This document shows positions 26,461 to 34,307 of a DNA stretch of 64,000 nt, piece by piece (positions within the stretch are counted from its first letter, which is position 1; each line of letters opens with the position of its first letter). Under the pieces are notes generated by a model. That model saw only the letters and a program-made list of their open reading frames with translations. It did no database searches and was not told the DNA's origin. Position numbers and translations under genes: made by a program. The stretch lies in assembly GCF_026343115.1 (NCBI RefSeq), contig NZ_JAPEMC010000001.1, forward strand, positions 3,534,001 through 3,598,000, given 5' to 3'. This DNA is from Streptomyces sp. NBC_00102. Its GTDB lineage: Bacteria; Actinomycetota; Actinomycetes; Streptomycetales; Streptomycetaceae.

Positions 26461-26683
26461 CTCGCCTCCCCCTCGGGCGCGGCCAGGTTGGTCGGACGTC
26501 GTGTCCTGAATGCCCGAGCCACACCCACACTTTGGGGTCCCAGGCCCGCAGGGGCGTGAGTACGGGTACTCAACTCGGCCTCAGCCGCCGTAGGCGCCGT
26601 CAGGAAGGGGGCTCCTTCCTTGCCTGCGCGGCTAGTTGCGCCCGTGCACGCCGCGCGCTCGGGCCGTGTCGTACGGTCATGGC

Positions 26684-26962
26684 ATGACTAGAACAATCGC
26701 GCTCATATGGCTCCTGGCGTGCGTCGGGTTCGGTGTGATTCTGTGGCTGCTCACCAGTGCGCCGGACATCAGCTCGGGCTTCCCCCGCTCCGAGTGCTAC
26801 TCCGTTCTCGGCAACGACTGGGGCACCTCGCACGGGTCGATGGACGAACGGGCGGAATCCGCCTGCGCCTCCAAGCAGTCGCAGCGGATGGGCTGGGCGC
26901 TGCTGGTGGCGGTTCCGACGGCAGCGCTCGGTTCCGCAGGGACTCGCCGCAGGAGCGCCTGA
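26684..26962 (+). CDS. Small two-helix membrane protein
   Basis: Protein of 92 residues: MTRTIALIWLLACVGFGVILWLLTSAPD gives a first membrane helix. A short loop has two cysteines (SECYSVLGN and ESACASK). A second helix, MGWALLVAVPTAALG, ends near an Arg-rich terminus. Its stop is followed within 5 bp by an 8-bp tandem repeat. Function is unknown; the cysteines would be extracytoplasmic and could pair. Confidence 0.6.
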   Translation: MTRTIALIWLLACVGFGVILWLLTSAPDISSGFPRSECYSVLGNDWGTSHGSMDERAESACASKQSQRMGWALLVAVPTAALGSAGTRRRSA

Positions 26963-26966
26963 GCCT

Positions 26967-27046
26967 GGAGGCCCGGAGGCCCGGAGGCCCGGAGGCCTGG
27001 AGGCCCGGAGGCCTGGAGGCCTGGAGGCCCGGAGGCCCGGAGGCCC
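26967..27046. repeat. 8-bp tandem repeat, 10 copies
   Basis: Ten head-to-tail copies of GGAGGCCC (some GGAGGCCT) followed by more degenerate related sequence to about 27088. It fills the gap between the small membrane protein and the convergent XRE-type regulator. Copy number of such short repeats varies readily by slippage. Confidence 0.85.
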
Positions 27047-27118
27047 GGACCGGGAGACCGGGAGACCCGGAGCCCTGGAGGCCCGGAATCCGGCCCCCAA
27101 GCCCGGACCGGAACCGCC

Positions 27119-28588
27119 TCACCCGCCCCCCGCCGAGACCCCCGCCCCCGCCCCCACGACGCTCTCGGCGCGGGAGCGGAGTTCCTCGACGCCCGGGACC
27201 TTGCGGTACTTGTCGAGGCGGGTGCGCATGTCCTCGGTGGCTTCGGTGACCTTGACGGAGCGGATGCCGTCCGCGCAGTCGAGGAAGTCCGTCCAGGTGG
27301 CGAGGGCGGCATCCAAGTGACCTCGCCTGAGGTGAATTTGGCCGAGGTCGGCGAGGATGATGGCGCGGCTGCGGCGGCGGTCGATGCCGTGGATCTCCAG
27401 GGATTCGCGGAGGTGGCCGGTGGCGCTGTCGAGGTCGCCGAGGCGGGCGAGGATCATGCCGGAGTGGTGGGCCCATCGGCCGATGCTGAAGTGGGAGGCC
27501 CAGGATTCGCCGGGGGCGGCGTCGGGGGTCTTCTCGATCGCGTTCTGGGCGGCGGTGAGGGCCCGGGTGGCGAGGCGGTGGTCGCCGTCGAGGGCGGCGG
27601 CGTCGGCGAGGGTGGTCTGGAAGTACGAGACGGCGCGCGGATCGTCCAGGGCCTTGGCACTGTCGACGCAGCGTTCGGAGAGGCGGAGCGCCATGGCGCC
27701 GTACCTGGGTCCGAGTTCGATCGCCTGAACGGCCAGTCCCCGTAGAGCTGTTGCGGAGAGTTCGGCTTCGCCTGCGGCGACGGCGAGGCCGTAGGCGTGG
27801 GCGTAATACTGCTGGGCCATGCCCTGGTTGCCCTCGTCCTGGGCCATCCAGCCCGCCAGGTGCACGAGTTGGGAGGTGGCGGCGAACAACTCGCGCCCAA
27901 TGGCCTCCGTGTAGGTGCCGTCGAGCCAGGGGGCGACGTCCTCGGTGAGGTAGCGGACGGCGAGGTGTCGGGCGTGGCCGCCGCCGAGTTCGGCGGCGGT
28001 GTCGCCGAGGGCGCGGGTCATCTGGCGTACGGCGGCGACCTCGCCGGCGCCGACGCGTACGCCGCCTGCGCGGTTGGTACGGCGGGTGACGCTCTCCGGG
28101 TCGGGCAGGTTCAACGCGCCCAGAGCGTGGGCGCCCGAGGCGGCCAGGAAGTTTCGCCGAAGCACGTCGTTCCTCCCCAACTCGACTACTGACGCCACGG
28201 TATCGAGACCCGCAAGGGGGCGGGAGTCCGAGCGCTGAGCGGGCACGGACGGGGTGGTGGGTACGAACGATGTGGTGGGTGCGAACGGGGTGGTGGGTAC
28301 GAATGGGGGGGCCGGCACGAATGAGGTGGCGGGCACGGCCGGGGTGGCGGGCACGGACGGGGTGGGGTGCTGCGGGTCGGTGTCCAGGCCGAGTACGTCG
28401 GCGATGTACGGGAGCCAGTAGTCGGGTTTGCGGCGGCCGGCCATCCACCGTCGCACCGACTGGCGGTCGAGACCGTTCGGTCCGCGCCCCTCGGCGATTC
28501 CCAACTCCCGGGCGAGTTTGGTCGGACCCCAGCCCCGTGCCGCGCACGCCTGGCGGATCAGCTCGCCGATCTCCTGGGATTCGGGCAC
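27119..28588 (-). CDS. XRE-type regulator with TPR-like C-terminal domain
   Basis: Protein of 489 residues. The N-terminus (GELIRQACAARGWGPTKLARELG, then SVRRWMAGRRKPDYW) is a Streptomyces-type helix-turn-helix. A Pro/Thr/Val/Ala repeat linker follows, roughly residues 75-115. The remainder is helical and repeat-like, resembling tetratricopeptide segments (for example RALTAAQNAIEKTPD, LDSATGHLRESLEIHGID, RRGHLDAALATWTDFLD). The GTG start at 28588 follows AAGGAGTGAG. Such proteins are common in streptomycetes and probably sense a peptide or small ligand; none can be named. Confidence 0.75.
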   Translation of the reverse strand: MPESQEIGELIRQACAARGWGPTKLARELGIAEGRGPNGLDRQSVRRWMAGRRKPDYWLPYIADVLGLDTDPQHPTPSVPATPAVPATSFVPAPPFVPTTPFAPTTSFVPTTPSVPAQRSDSRPLAGLDTVASVVELGRNDVLRRNFLAASGAHALGALNLPDPESVTRRTNRAGGVRVGAGEVAAVRQMTRALGDTAAELGGGHARHLAVRYLTEDVAPWLDGTYTEAIGRELFAATSQLVHLAGWMAQDEGNQGMAQQYYAHAYGLAVAAGEAELSATALRGLAVQAIELGPRYGAMALRLSERCVDSAKALDDPRAVSYFQTTLADAAALDGDHRLATRALTAAQNAIEKTPDAAPGESWASHFSIGRWAHHSGMILARLGDLDSATGHLRESLEIHGIDRRRSRAIILADLGQIHLRRGHLDAALATWTDFLDCADGIRSVKVTEATEDMRTRLDKYRKVPGVEELRSRAESVVGAGAGVSAGGG

Positions 28589-28754
28589 CTTGCGCTCACT
28601 CCTTCACCAGGGCGGTCCTCCCGGCCTGGCCTACGCGGGACTACATGTGGCCCACAGCCTGGCATCTCCTCACTGTGCGTGCTCGGGGGTTCACTGAACG
28701 CCATCCCTCCGGGAGTTCAGATCCACCCTTCGCACCGAAAGAGGTGAGTCCGCA

Positions 28755-29405
28755 ATGAGCTCAGCCAGCGCAACCAGCGGAAACAACGGGACGAGCGGAA
28801 ACACTGGGACCAGTGGAGCCAACGGGGCGAGTGGGAGCAGCGGGGCGAGTGGGAGCAGCGGGAGCGGCGGGAGCGGCGGGGCGGAGGGTGTCGGCGGCAG
28901 GGGGGATACCGGCAAGTCCGGGGCGGCTCAGGGGCCCTGCACTCCGCCCGGAATGTGCGGTTCGTACGGTGGGCAGGCGTACGGGGGAAGCGGGGGCGGG
29001 ATCGGGTACGGCGGGGTGACGTACGGAGTTCCGCCGTACGTCGGTTCGCCGAACACGGGTGTACCGGTGAGCCGCGCGGATCTGGCAGCCGATGTGCAGC
29101 TGGCCCTGGATCTGGCCCGGGGGCGGGCGACCGGTGAGGCGGCGGACGCGCTGCGGGCCCGCCTGCGCCGCGCGATCGTCGCGTACGCGCCGCTGGCCGA
29201 CGCGTACGCCGCCCAGCTCGCGGACTCCCGGGCGCGGGAGATCGTGACGCACATGGTCTGCCACGCGTGGGCCGTGGCGCAGGACCCCGGCCAGGATCCG
29301 GCGGTCAATCTGCGGTTGCTGGCGAAGGCGGTGGACCATCTCGCGCGGTATGCGGCGGCGGCCCGCCACATGGCCCCGACGGACCTGGATTCGGGGTCCT
29401 GTTGA
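28755..29405 (+). CDS. DUF6415-like protein with Ser/Gly/Asn-rich N-terminus
   Basis: Protein of 216 residues. The first 45 are low-complexity Ser/Gly/Thr/Asn/Ala (SGNNGTSGNTGTSGANGA), then a Gly/Tyr-rich part (YGGSGGGIGYGGVTYG). The C-terminal 115 residues form a helical domain (RADLAADVQLALDLARG to AVDHLARYAAAARHM) that resembles DUF6415, found near regulators in streptomycetes. The ATG at 28755 follows GAGGTGAG. It is divergent from the XRE-type regulator, a frequent arrangement, so the pair may be functionally linked. Confidence 0.65.
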   Translation: MSSASATSGNNGTSGNTGTSGANGASGSSGASGSSGSGGSGGAEGVGGRGDTGKSGAAQGPCTPPGMCGSYGGQAYGGSGGGIGYGGVTYGVPPYVGSPNTGVPVSRADLAADVQLALDLARGRATGEAADALRARLRRAIVAYAPLADAYAAQLADSRAREIVTHMVCHAWAVAQDPGQDPAVNLRLLAKAVDHLARYAAAARHMAPTDLDSGSC

Positions 29406-29526
29406 CCGGGCTGTCGGCGGCTTTGCCATTCCTTTGCAACCCAGGGTACGGCGGTCCCGTCTCTCTGCACGTTCCGTTTCCCGGTCCGCCCGTCCCGGTG
29501 GGCCGACGACGAAGGAGAGCTCGCCC

Positions 29527-29991
29527 ATGCGCCGAATGCGCCCCATGCGCCCCATGCGCCGGACCGCCCTGAGCCTGACGACGCTTGCCTGTGCCGCCGC
29601 GCTGGCCGGCGTGGCCGGTCCCGCGTTCGCTGACGGGACACCGGCCCCGGTCCCGGCCACCGCCTCCGAGGCGCCTTCCGCCGTTCCTGCCCCGGCGGAG
29701 GCCGCCACGCAGCCGCCGACCTCGGCGCCGAGCGCGGTGCCCAGCCTGGCGGCCACCGCCGCTCCGGCCCCGGCCCAGGACCCCCAGGTCTCCGCTGTGC
29801 CCGTCGGGGCGCCGAACACCGGCGAGGCGGCCGGGCAGTCGGGCGGCGGTGACGGGACGCTGATCGGCACGGGCGCCGCCGCAGTGGTGCTCGGTGCGGG
29901 GGTGGCGGTGTTCCTCGTACGCCGGAAGCGGCAGGCCGGGGCGACCGGGATGGCCGGAGTCGCCGGGGTGAATGGGGCGGCCGGGGCGTGA
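29527..29991 (+). CDS. Secreted cell-wall-anchored protein with APNTG sorting signal
   Basis: Surface protein of 154 residues. It has an Arg/Met-rich start (MRRMRPMRPM), a signal peptide ending near AFADG (residue 36), a Pro/Ala/Ser/Thr-rich wall-spanning region, then a C-terminal sorting signal. The signal is APNTG at 95-99, a hydrophobic helix at about 112-131, and a basic RRKR tail. APNTG is an LPXTG-type variant. The gene overlaps the start of a class F sortase gene by 4 bp (GTGA), so that sortase is its likely anchoring enzyme. It has no folded domain of its own. Confidence 0.75.
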   Translation: MRRMRPMRPMRRTALSLTTLACAAALAGVAGPAFADGTPAPVPATASEAPSAVPAPAEAATQPPTSAPSAVPSLAATAAPAPAQDPQVSAVPVGAPNTGEAAGQSGGGDGTLIGTGAAAVVLGAGVAVFLVRRKRQAGATGMAGVAGVNGAAGA

Positions 29992-30662
29992 CCTCGTACT
30001 CCAGGCGGGCCTTCGGGATCGCCGCTGCGGCCTCGCTGCTCGCCGGTTGTGACCGGGCGGGCGGCGGGGGCGGTGCGCGCGGCGGGGGTGACGCACGTGC
30101 GGCGACGGACGTCACCCCCGCCCCGCCGAAGGGTGCCGCCTCCGGTGCGCCCCAAACACGAGCGTCCGTAAGGCCGTTGGCGCGCTCGCTACCGCTGAGG
30201 CTGGAGGTTGCGGCGATCGGGGTGGACACCCCGGTCGTCCGGCTCGGCCTGGCGGCGGACGGCACGGTGGAGGTGCCCGCGATCACCGCGCACGACCGGG
30301 CGGGCTGGTACGAACACGGGCCGACTCCCGGCCAGCTCGGCCCGGCTGTGATGCTGGGACACGTGACGGTCGGGTCGTACGGCGACGGGGTGTTCCGGCG
30401 CCTCGGGCAACTGCGCGCGGGCGACCGGGTCGTGGTGCGTCTGGAGGACGCGACGGCCGCCGAGTTCTCCGTCTTCGCCACCCGGACGGTGGCGAAGGCG
30501 GAGTTCCCCACCCGGGAGGTCTACGGCAATGTGGACCGCCCGGAGCTGCGGCTCATCACCTGTGGAGGGGCCCGCGACGGCGACGGCGGCTACCAGGACA
30601 ACGTGATCGTCTTCGCCGCCCTCACCGGGACCGGTACGGCGTCCACCCCGGGAGCCCGGTGA
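29988..30662 (+). CDS. Class F sortase
   Basis: Membrane-anchored transpeptidase of 224 residues. The N-terminal helix ends in LLAGC, a lipobox-like or signal-anchor segment. The sortase domain runs from about residue 65: LRLEVAAIGVDTPVVRLGL, the catalytic His in VMLGHVTVGS, and the catalytic Cys in LRLITCGGA followed by GGYQDNVIVFA, where an Arg is expected elsewhere. This is the short class F form of actinobacteria. It is coupled by GTGA to its probable substrate upstream and to an ECF sigma factor downstream. Confidence 0.88.
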   Translation: MTSYSRRAFGIAAAASLLAGCDRAGGGGGARGGGDARAATDVTPAPPKGAASGAPQTRASVRPLARSLPLRLEVAAIGVDTPVVRLGLAADGTVEVPAITAHDRAGWYEHGPTPGQLGPAVMLGHVTVGSYGDGVFRRLGQLRAGDRVVVRLEDATAAEFSVFATRTVAKAEFPTREVYGNVDRPELRLITCGGARDGDGGYQDNVIVFAALTGTGTASTPGAR

Positions 30663-31213
30663 AGCGCGGCCGCGAGAGAAGCGAAAAAAGCGAGAAAAGT
30701 GAGAGAAGTGGCAGGAGTGACCGACGCGGTCGGCAGGATCAGGCCGCGTCGGAGCTCTTCGCCGTCCTCTATCCGCGTCTCGCGGGGTGGTGCCGACGTC
30801 TGGTGGACGACGACGGGACGGCGCACGAGATCGCCTCGGAGGCGTTCACCCGGCTCTGGGCGCGGTGGACGTCGGTGGACGAGCCGCGCGGGTACCTCTA
30901 CGTGACGGCGGCCAACCTCGTACGGGACCACTGGCGTTCGCTGGAGCGTGAGCGCAAGGCCGTGCGCCGGGCGATCTCCGAGGAGGTCGTCGGCGGTCAC
31001 GCCGAGCCGGCCGATCCCTCGGTGCGGATGATGGTGCAGTCGTTGCCCGAACGCCTGCGGGTGCCGATCCTGTTGCATTACTACGCGGACATGCCGATCC
31101 GGGAGGTGTCCGCGCTGACCGGGCGGAAGGAAGGGACCGTCAAGGCCGATCTTCACGCGGCCCGCGAACTGCTCCGCGCCCATCTGAGGAGAAGCCTTGA
31201 TCACTCGCGCTGA
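30659..31213 (+). CDS. ECF RNA polymerase sigma factor
   Basis: Extracytoplasmic-function sigma factor of 184 residues. Region 2 is LYPRLAGWCRRLVDDDGTAHEIASEAFTRLWARW. Region 4 is LPERLRVPILLHYYADMPIREVSALTGRKEGTVKADLHAARELL. The first 25 residues are a Lys/Arg/Ser/Glu repeat. The GTG start overlaps the sortase stop, and the 3' end overlaps the next gene by 17 bp. Its placement inside a sortase operon suggests it responds to cell-surface state. Confidence 0.87.
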   Translation: MKRGRERSEKSEKSERSGRSDRRGRQDQAASELFAVLYPRLAGWCRRLVDDDGTAHEIASEAFTRLWARWTSVDEPRGYLYVTAANLVRDHWRSLERERKAVRRAISEEVVGGHAEPADPSVRMMVQSLPERLRVPILLHYYADMPIREVSALTGRKEGTVKADLHAARELLRAHLRRSLDHSR

Positions 31214-31733
31214 CGAGGAGCCGGAGTTCGAGCCCGACGACCCGCTCGCCGTCATCCTGCGGCCCACCCACGACCGCCTCGGTCCGCCTGCCGGACGGTA
31301 CGAGGAGATCCGCCGCAGCGCCGCCGGACGCAGGTACCGCAGGGGTGCCGCCATGGTCGGCATCGCGTGCGGCGTGGCGGCATTGGCCTTGCTGCCGTTC
31401 CGGCTGGCGGCGGGTCCGGCCGCGCCGGTACAGCCCGCGTCCCCGGCCTCCCCGTCGTCGTCCACGGCGCCGGTGCCCCCGGTTTCGCCCCCGGCCGACC
31501 CGCTGCCGAGCACCGCACCGCCGGAGCCGCCGTCCGAAGCGACGGCCGTGCCCTCGGCCGCCTCCCCGCAGACGCCCTCGCCCGTGCCGACGTCCACCGG
31601 TCCTTCCGCGGTCCCGGCGACACCCACGTCGGCGGCTCTCGCCCCGCCCCCGCCCTCCACCAAGGCATCCGCCCATGGCCCTGCGGTGGCGCAGACGACT
31701 GTCCCCAGTGCGGCCAATTCGACGGATCAGTAG
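31197..31733 (+). CDS. Single-pass membrane protein, putative anti-sigma partner
   Basis: Protein of 178 residues starting at TTG (31197) after GAGGAGAAG. A cytoplasmic N-terminus of about 45 residues (DDPLAVILRPTHDRLGPPAGRYEEI) precedes one membrane helix (GAAMVGIACGVAALALLPF). A long Pro/Ser/Ala/Thr-rich extracellular tail follows. Overlap with the sigma-factor gene and this topology fit an anti-sigma factor, but no zinc-binding anti-sigma motif is present, so the role is inferred from context. Confidence 0.6.
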   Translation: MITRADEEPEFEPDDPLAVILRPTHDRLGPPAGRYEEIRRSAAGRRYRRGAAMVGIACGVAALALLPFRLAAGPAAPVQPASPASPSSSTAPVPPVSPPADPLPSTAPPEPPSEATAVPSAASPQTPSPVPTSTGPSAVPATPTSAALAPPPPSTKASAHGPAVAQTTVPSAANSTDQ

Positions 31734-31813
31734 AGCCGTTGTCCGCCTTGACCACCGCCATCCGGTCTGGGCCGATGAGCGAGGGATACTCGCCGCCCCC
31801 GGGGGGCCGTGGG

Positions 31814-32035
31814 TCACTCGTCGCGGACGACCGCCGCGAACGACGTGCAGATACGGCGGAAGCCCCGATGGTTGCTACGCCCCGTGTGGCTCATGCAGTC
31901 CACATCCACGGCCGCACTGTCCGTCGAAGGCGTCGCCTTCCACTTGCAGCCGAGGCATTCCGCCTCGAAGGTCACTTCCGTATCCGGGTGTTGCGCGATC
32001 CGGTGCTGAACGATCCGGGTGATCGACCGTGTCAC
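31814..32035 (-). CDS. Small DUF7848-like protein
   Basis: Protein of 73 residues with the conserved-looking core HRIAQHPDTEVTFEAECLGCKWKATPSTDSAAVD. The core has a CxxC pair and a third cysteine, then the ending HTGRSNHRGFRRICTSFAAVV. It resembles a small family (DUF7848) frequent in streptomycetes. The GTG start at 32035 overlaps the stop of the upstream gene by GTGA. Cysteines suggest metal binding; function is unknown. Confidence 0.7.
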   Translation of the reverse strand: MTRSITRIVQHRIAQHPDTEVTFEAECLGCKWKATPSTDSAAVDVDCMSHTGRSNHRGFRRICTSFAAVVRDE

Positions 32036-32214
32036 CGCGGACGCCTCGTCCTGTGCGGGTGACTCCGGATTTCCACATCAGCATCGGTTGCCGCCGACAG
32101 ATCGCCCCTGTCCCGCGCCGCCAGACGCTGCACGGCCAATGCTTCGCACACATCGCAGCCGGCCGCCGGTTTCGGGGTCGGCAGGGGAAGTGCCAGATGC
32201 ACCGGTTCACTCAT
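32032..32214 (-). CDS. Small conserved Streptomyces protein
   Basis: Protein of 60 residues, MSEPVHLALPLPTPKPAAGCDVCEALAVQRLAARDRGDLSAATDADVEIRSHPH. It has one CxxC motif (CDVC), then a helical stretch ending at a conserved-looking IRSHPH. It is translationally coupled by a 4-bp GTGA overlap to the small cysteine protein that follows; the two probably act together. The ATG at 32214 was chosen over upstream codons because the family motif begins there. Confidence 0.7.
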   Translation of the reverse strand: MSEPVHLALPLPTPKPAAGCDVCEALAVQRLAARDRGDLSAATDADVEIRSHPHRTRRPR

Positions 32215-32299
32215 GGACGTACGCCGTGGTCCACTCACTGTGCGCCTTTCGTTCTGCCGTTTGCCGAAAGGCCATCGTTCCTCACGTGGCCGGCTCGGG

Positions 32300-33129
32300 C
32301 TAGCCGGTTTCCCGTTCGCGCAAGAATTCATCCCGGATTTCCGTCAGCATCGATCGCATGTCGTCGCCGGAAAGTGCCACGGATGAGAAGCGTTCGAACT
32401 TGTCGACGTACAGGGATACATCCCGGGGATCGGTCACCACGACTTCCGCGGGGATCGTTTCTACCGTGACCGTCCTGTCATCCCGGATGACAAAGGCATG
32501 GTTGGCGATGTCCTGCTGCCGGGCCGACAGAGGAATGATGCCAACATCCATGCCGGGGAGGCGAGAGAGGGAAACAATGCGATCCAGCTGCTCCGCCATC
32601 CTGGCGTCCGAGACGATTCGCCAGCGCAGGACGGGTTCAGTAATGATGAAATGCAGCTCTTTGGACGAGTCGTAGAAATTTGCTGCCGTTCGATTCTGGC
32701 GCTGATGGTGCGTGTCAGTACTTCTTCGCCGAGGTCGTGCCGGGAGAGAATCGCCCGGATGTACTCGGGTGTTTGTAGCAATCCGGGAATCAGTGCGGGC
32801 TGGAACAGGCGTAGCACGATCATCTGAGCCTCAAGCGATCTTGTTTGCTCTTGAGCCTTGTGCACTCCCAGGCGACGCACCAGACGCCAAGCTACGGCCT
32901 CCGTGGCTTCGGCCCTGGCAACGTCCAGATACTCAGCCTTGACCTCATCGGACACCCCGATCGCAGTAAGGATGCGCTCAACGTCTGCGGAGGACGGAGC
33001 CGTCTTACCCGTCTCGATCTTACTGAGCTTGCTCGTAGACATGACAGCGCTGCGGGCGATGATCCTGGCTTCCTTTCCGGATGCCTTTCGTAGCGCCCGC
33101 AGCGCTGCTCCCAACTCTCCCTTGTTCAC
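32300..33129 (-). pseudogene. XRE-type regulator with DUF5753 domain, frameshifted
   Basis: The N-terminal helix-turn-helix (LGAALRALRKASGKEARIIARSAVMSTSKLSKIETGK) and the start of the DUF5753 ligand domain (RLFQPALIPGLLQTPEYIRAIL) are in one frame. The rest of the domain (FYDSSKELHFIITEPVLRWR to MLTEIRDEFLRERETG) is in another. The switch falls at an AAATTT run near 32675-32684 and needs one missing base. The GTG start at 33129 overlaps the DUF6879 stop by GTGA. It is either a true pseudogene or a base-calling error. Confidence 0.75.
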
Positions 33130-33647
33130 GACCCGGCGTGCTTCTCCCACCACGCGGGGAACGGCTCCGCATGCTCCAGTGCCGTATCGCGGAGCGAGAT
33201 GAACTCTTGCGTCCGGTCCAGGGAGAGGGTCTCTCGTTCCGTAACGGCCCCCGTACCGTCGTAACGCATGACGACAGGCGTCCTCTCGTCGAAGAGCCAG
33301 AAGTCGTCCACTCCAGTCAGTGGGTTCGGTTTGTCCGTGACGTCGAGGATGAAGAATTCTTCGCCTCCCGTCGCGTTCTTCCGATATCCCCACCCCAGCT
33401 CGAATCGCAAGTAGGGTGTCAGCGGACGAGACAGGATGTGGACGCGATAGATGCGCCTGCCGCGCTGCGTGTGGTTCCGGAGTTCCGAGATCCAGGATTC
33501 GTTGTAGTCGTCAGGCTGTGACATGCCGGAAAGGAAAGCCTGATAAGCATCCACGTTTCCAGATCCGCTGTAATCGGCCAGCGTCTCCAGTCGAAACGCT
33601 TCCCGATCAAACGTGTCGAACAGTTCACCGAGAGTCTTCGGTTCCAC
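33126..33647 (-). CDS. DUF6879-family protein
   Basis: Protein of 173 residues matching the DUF6879 family of streptomycetes: LGELFDTFDREAFRLETLADYSGSG near the start, RIYRVHILSRPLTPYLRFELGWGYRKN in the middle and FWLFDERTPVVMRYD later. These genes usually sit directly before an XRE regulator, as here. The gene overlaps the upstream small gene by 23 bp and the regulator by 4 bp. Biochemical function is unknown. Confidence 0.82.
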   Translation of the reverse strand: MEPKTLGELFDTFDREAFRLETLADYSGSGNVDAYQAFLSGMSQPDDYNESWISELRNHTQRGRRIYRVHILSRPLTPYLRFELGWGYRKNATGGEEFFILDVTDKPNPLTGVDDFWLFDERTPVVMRYDGTGAVTERETLSLDRTQEFISLRDTALEHAEPFPAWWEKHAGS

Positions 33648-33861
33648 GAAGCCCCTTCCGGATCAGATCGAATACGAGTTGCGTAGGAATCTCCACCAGG
33701 GTTTCGTGCTCGGGAATCACCAGTCCGTGATCGGTCGGTGTCTCGCCCTGTACCAGCAGCGTGTCCCTGTCGGTGGCGTAGATGGTCGGGCAGTCTTTCA
33801 AGTCGCACGTACTTACGAGCTTGGTGACCCTCACAGGTTTTTCCCCAGTCATCGCAGTCAT
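33625..33861 (-). CDS. Small protein at the head of the DUF6879/XRE cassette
   Basis: Protein of 78 residues (MTAMTGEKPVRVTKLVSTCDLKDCPTIYATDRDTLLVQG) with a CxxxxC pair. It is common as the first gene of this cassette in streptomycetes. The ATG at 33861 was chosen because GGCAGGAC lies just upstream; an ATG at 33882 is possible. It overlaps the DUF6879 gene, so the three genes form one operon. Function is unknown. Confidence 0.7.
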   Translation of the reverse strand: MTAMTGEKPVRVTKLVSTCDLKDCPTIYATDRDTLLVQGETPTDHGLVIPEHETLVEIPTQLVFDLIRKGLRGTEDSR

Positions 33862-34307
33862 GTCCTGCCAGATGTTCCCCATGCGGCAGGGTGTGGCGCA
33901 AGAGGCTTGAGTTTCCGGAACGGGAAATCGTCTCGTACGAGTGCGTGCGGCTGTGCGATCCGCCCCGGACCCCTCCGTTCGGCATGCCGCATGCGGGCCC
34001 AGCACCTCTGTACGTGAAGCGAGTTCGGGAACGCCCTGGCGAAGTAACCCCGGCGGGACCGAGGATCACCCCCGCTCCCCGCTCGAACTGATGAACCGTC
34101 GGATGACGGAATCCAAGGGGCAGTTGGGGTGTTTCGGCGTGTCGTGACCAAAGCCCCACGTTCATGTACGTAGGGGCGATTCGGGTGTTGTACGGTGATC
34201 GCGTCATCACGCTCCGTGCGCACTCGCGCGCATGGTGCGGCCCCCGGAGGTGTACTCAGCACCGCACCGAGGGCCTTCACCACCATGGACAGAGAGGGTC
34301 CAGAGGG
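33862..34307. other. 446-bp divergent intergenic region
   Basis: Separates the leftward DUF6879/XRE cassette from the rightward winged-helix-like gene. It contains a TTGTAC hexamer near 34188 that could serve as a -35 element for the rightward gene. No convincing gene or strong repeat is seen. In-frame start codons at 34164 and 34308 are alternatives for the downstream protein. Confidence 0.4.

Noticed and set aside
26967..27046. 8-bp tandem repeat considered as a CRISPR-like or attachment element
   Set aside because: There are no spacers and no flanking duplication; it is a simple microsatellite.
32461..33393. Start of the DUF5753 regulator at 33393
   Set aside because: The first 88 codons are antisense-like sequence over the DUF6879 gene; the GTG at 33129 gives the family N-terminus and a GTGA overlap.
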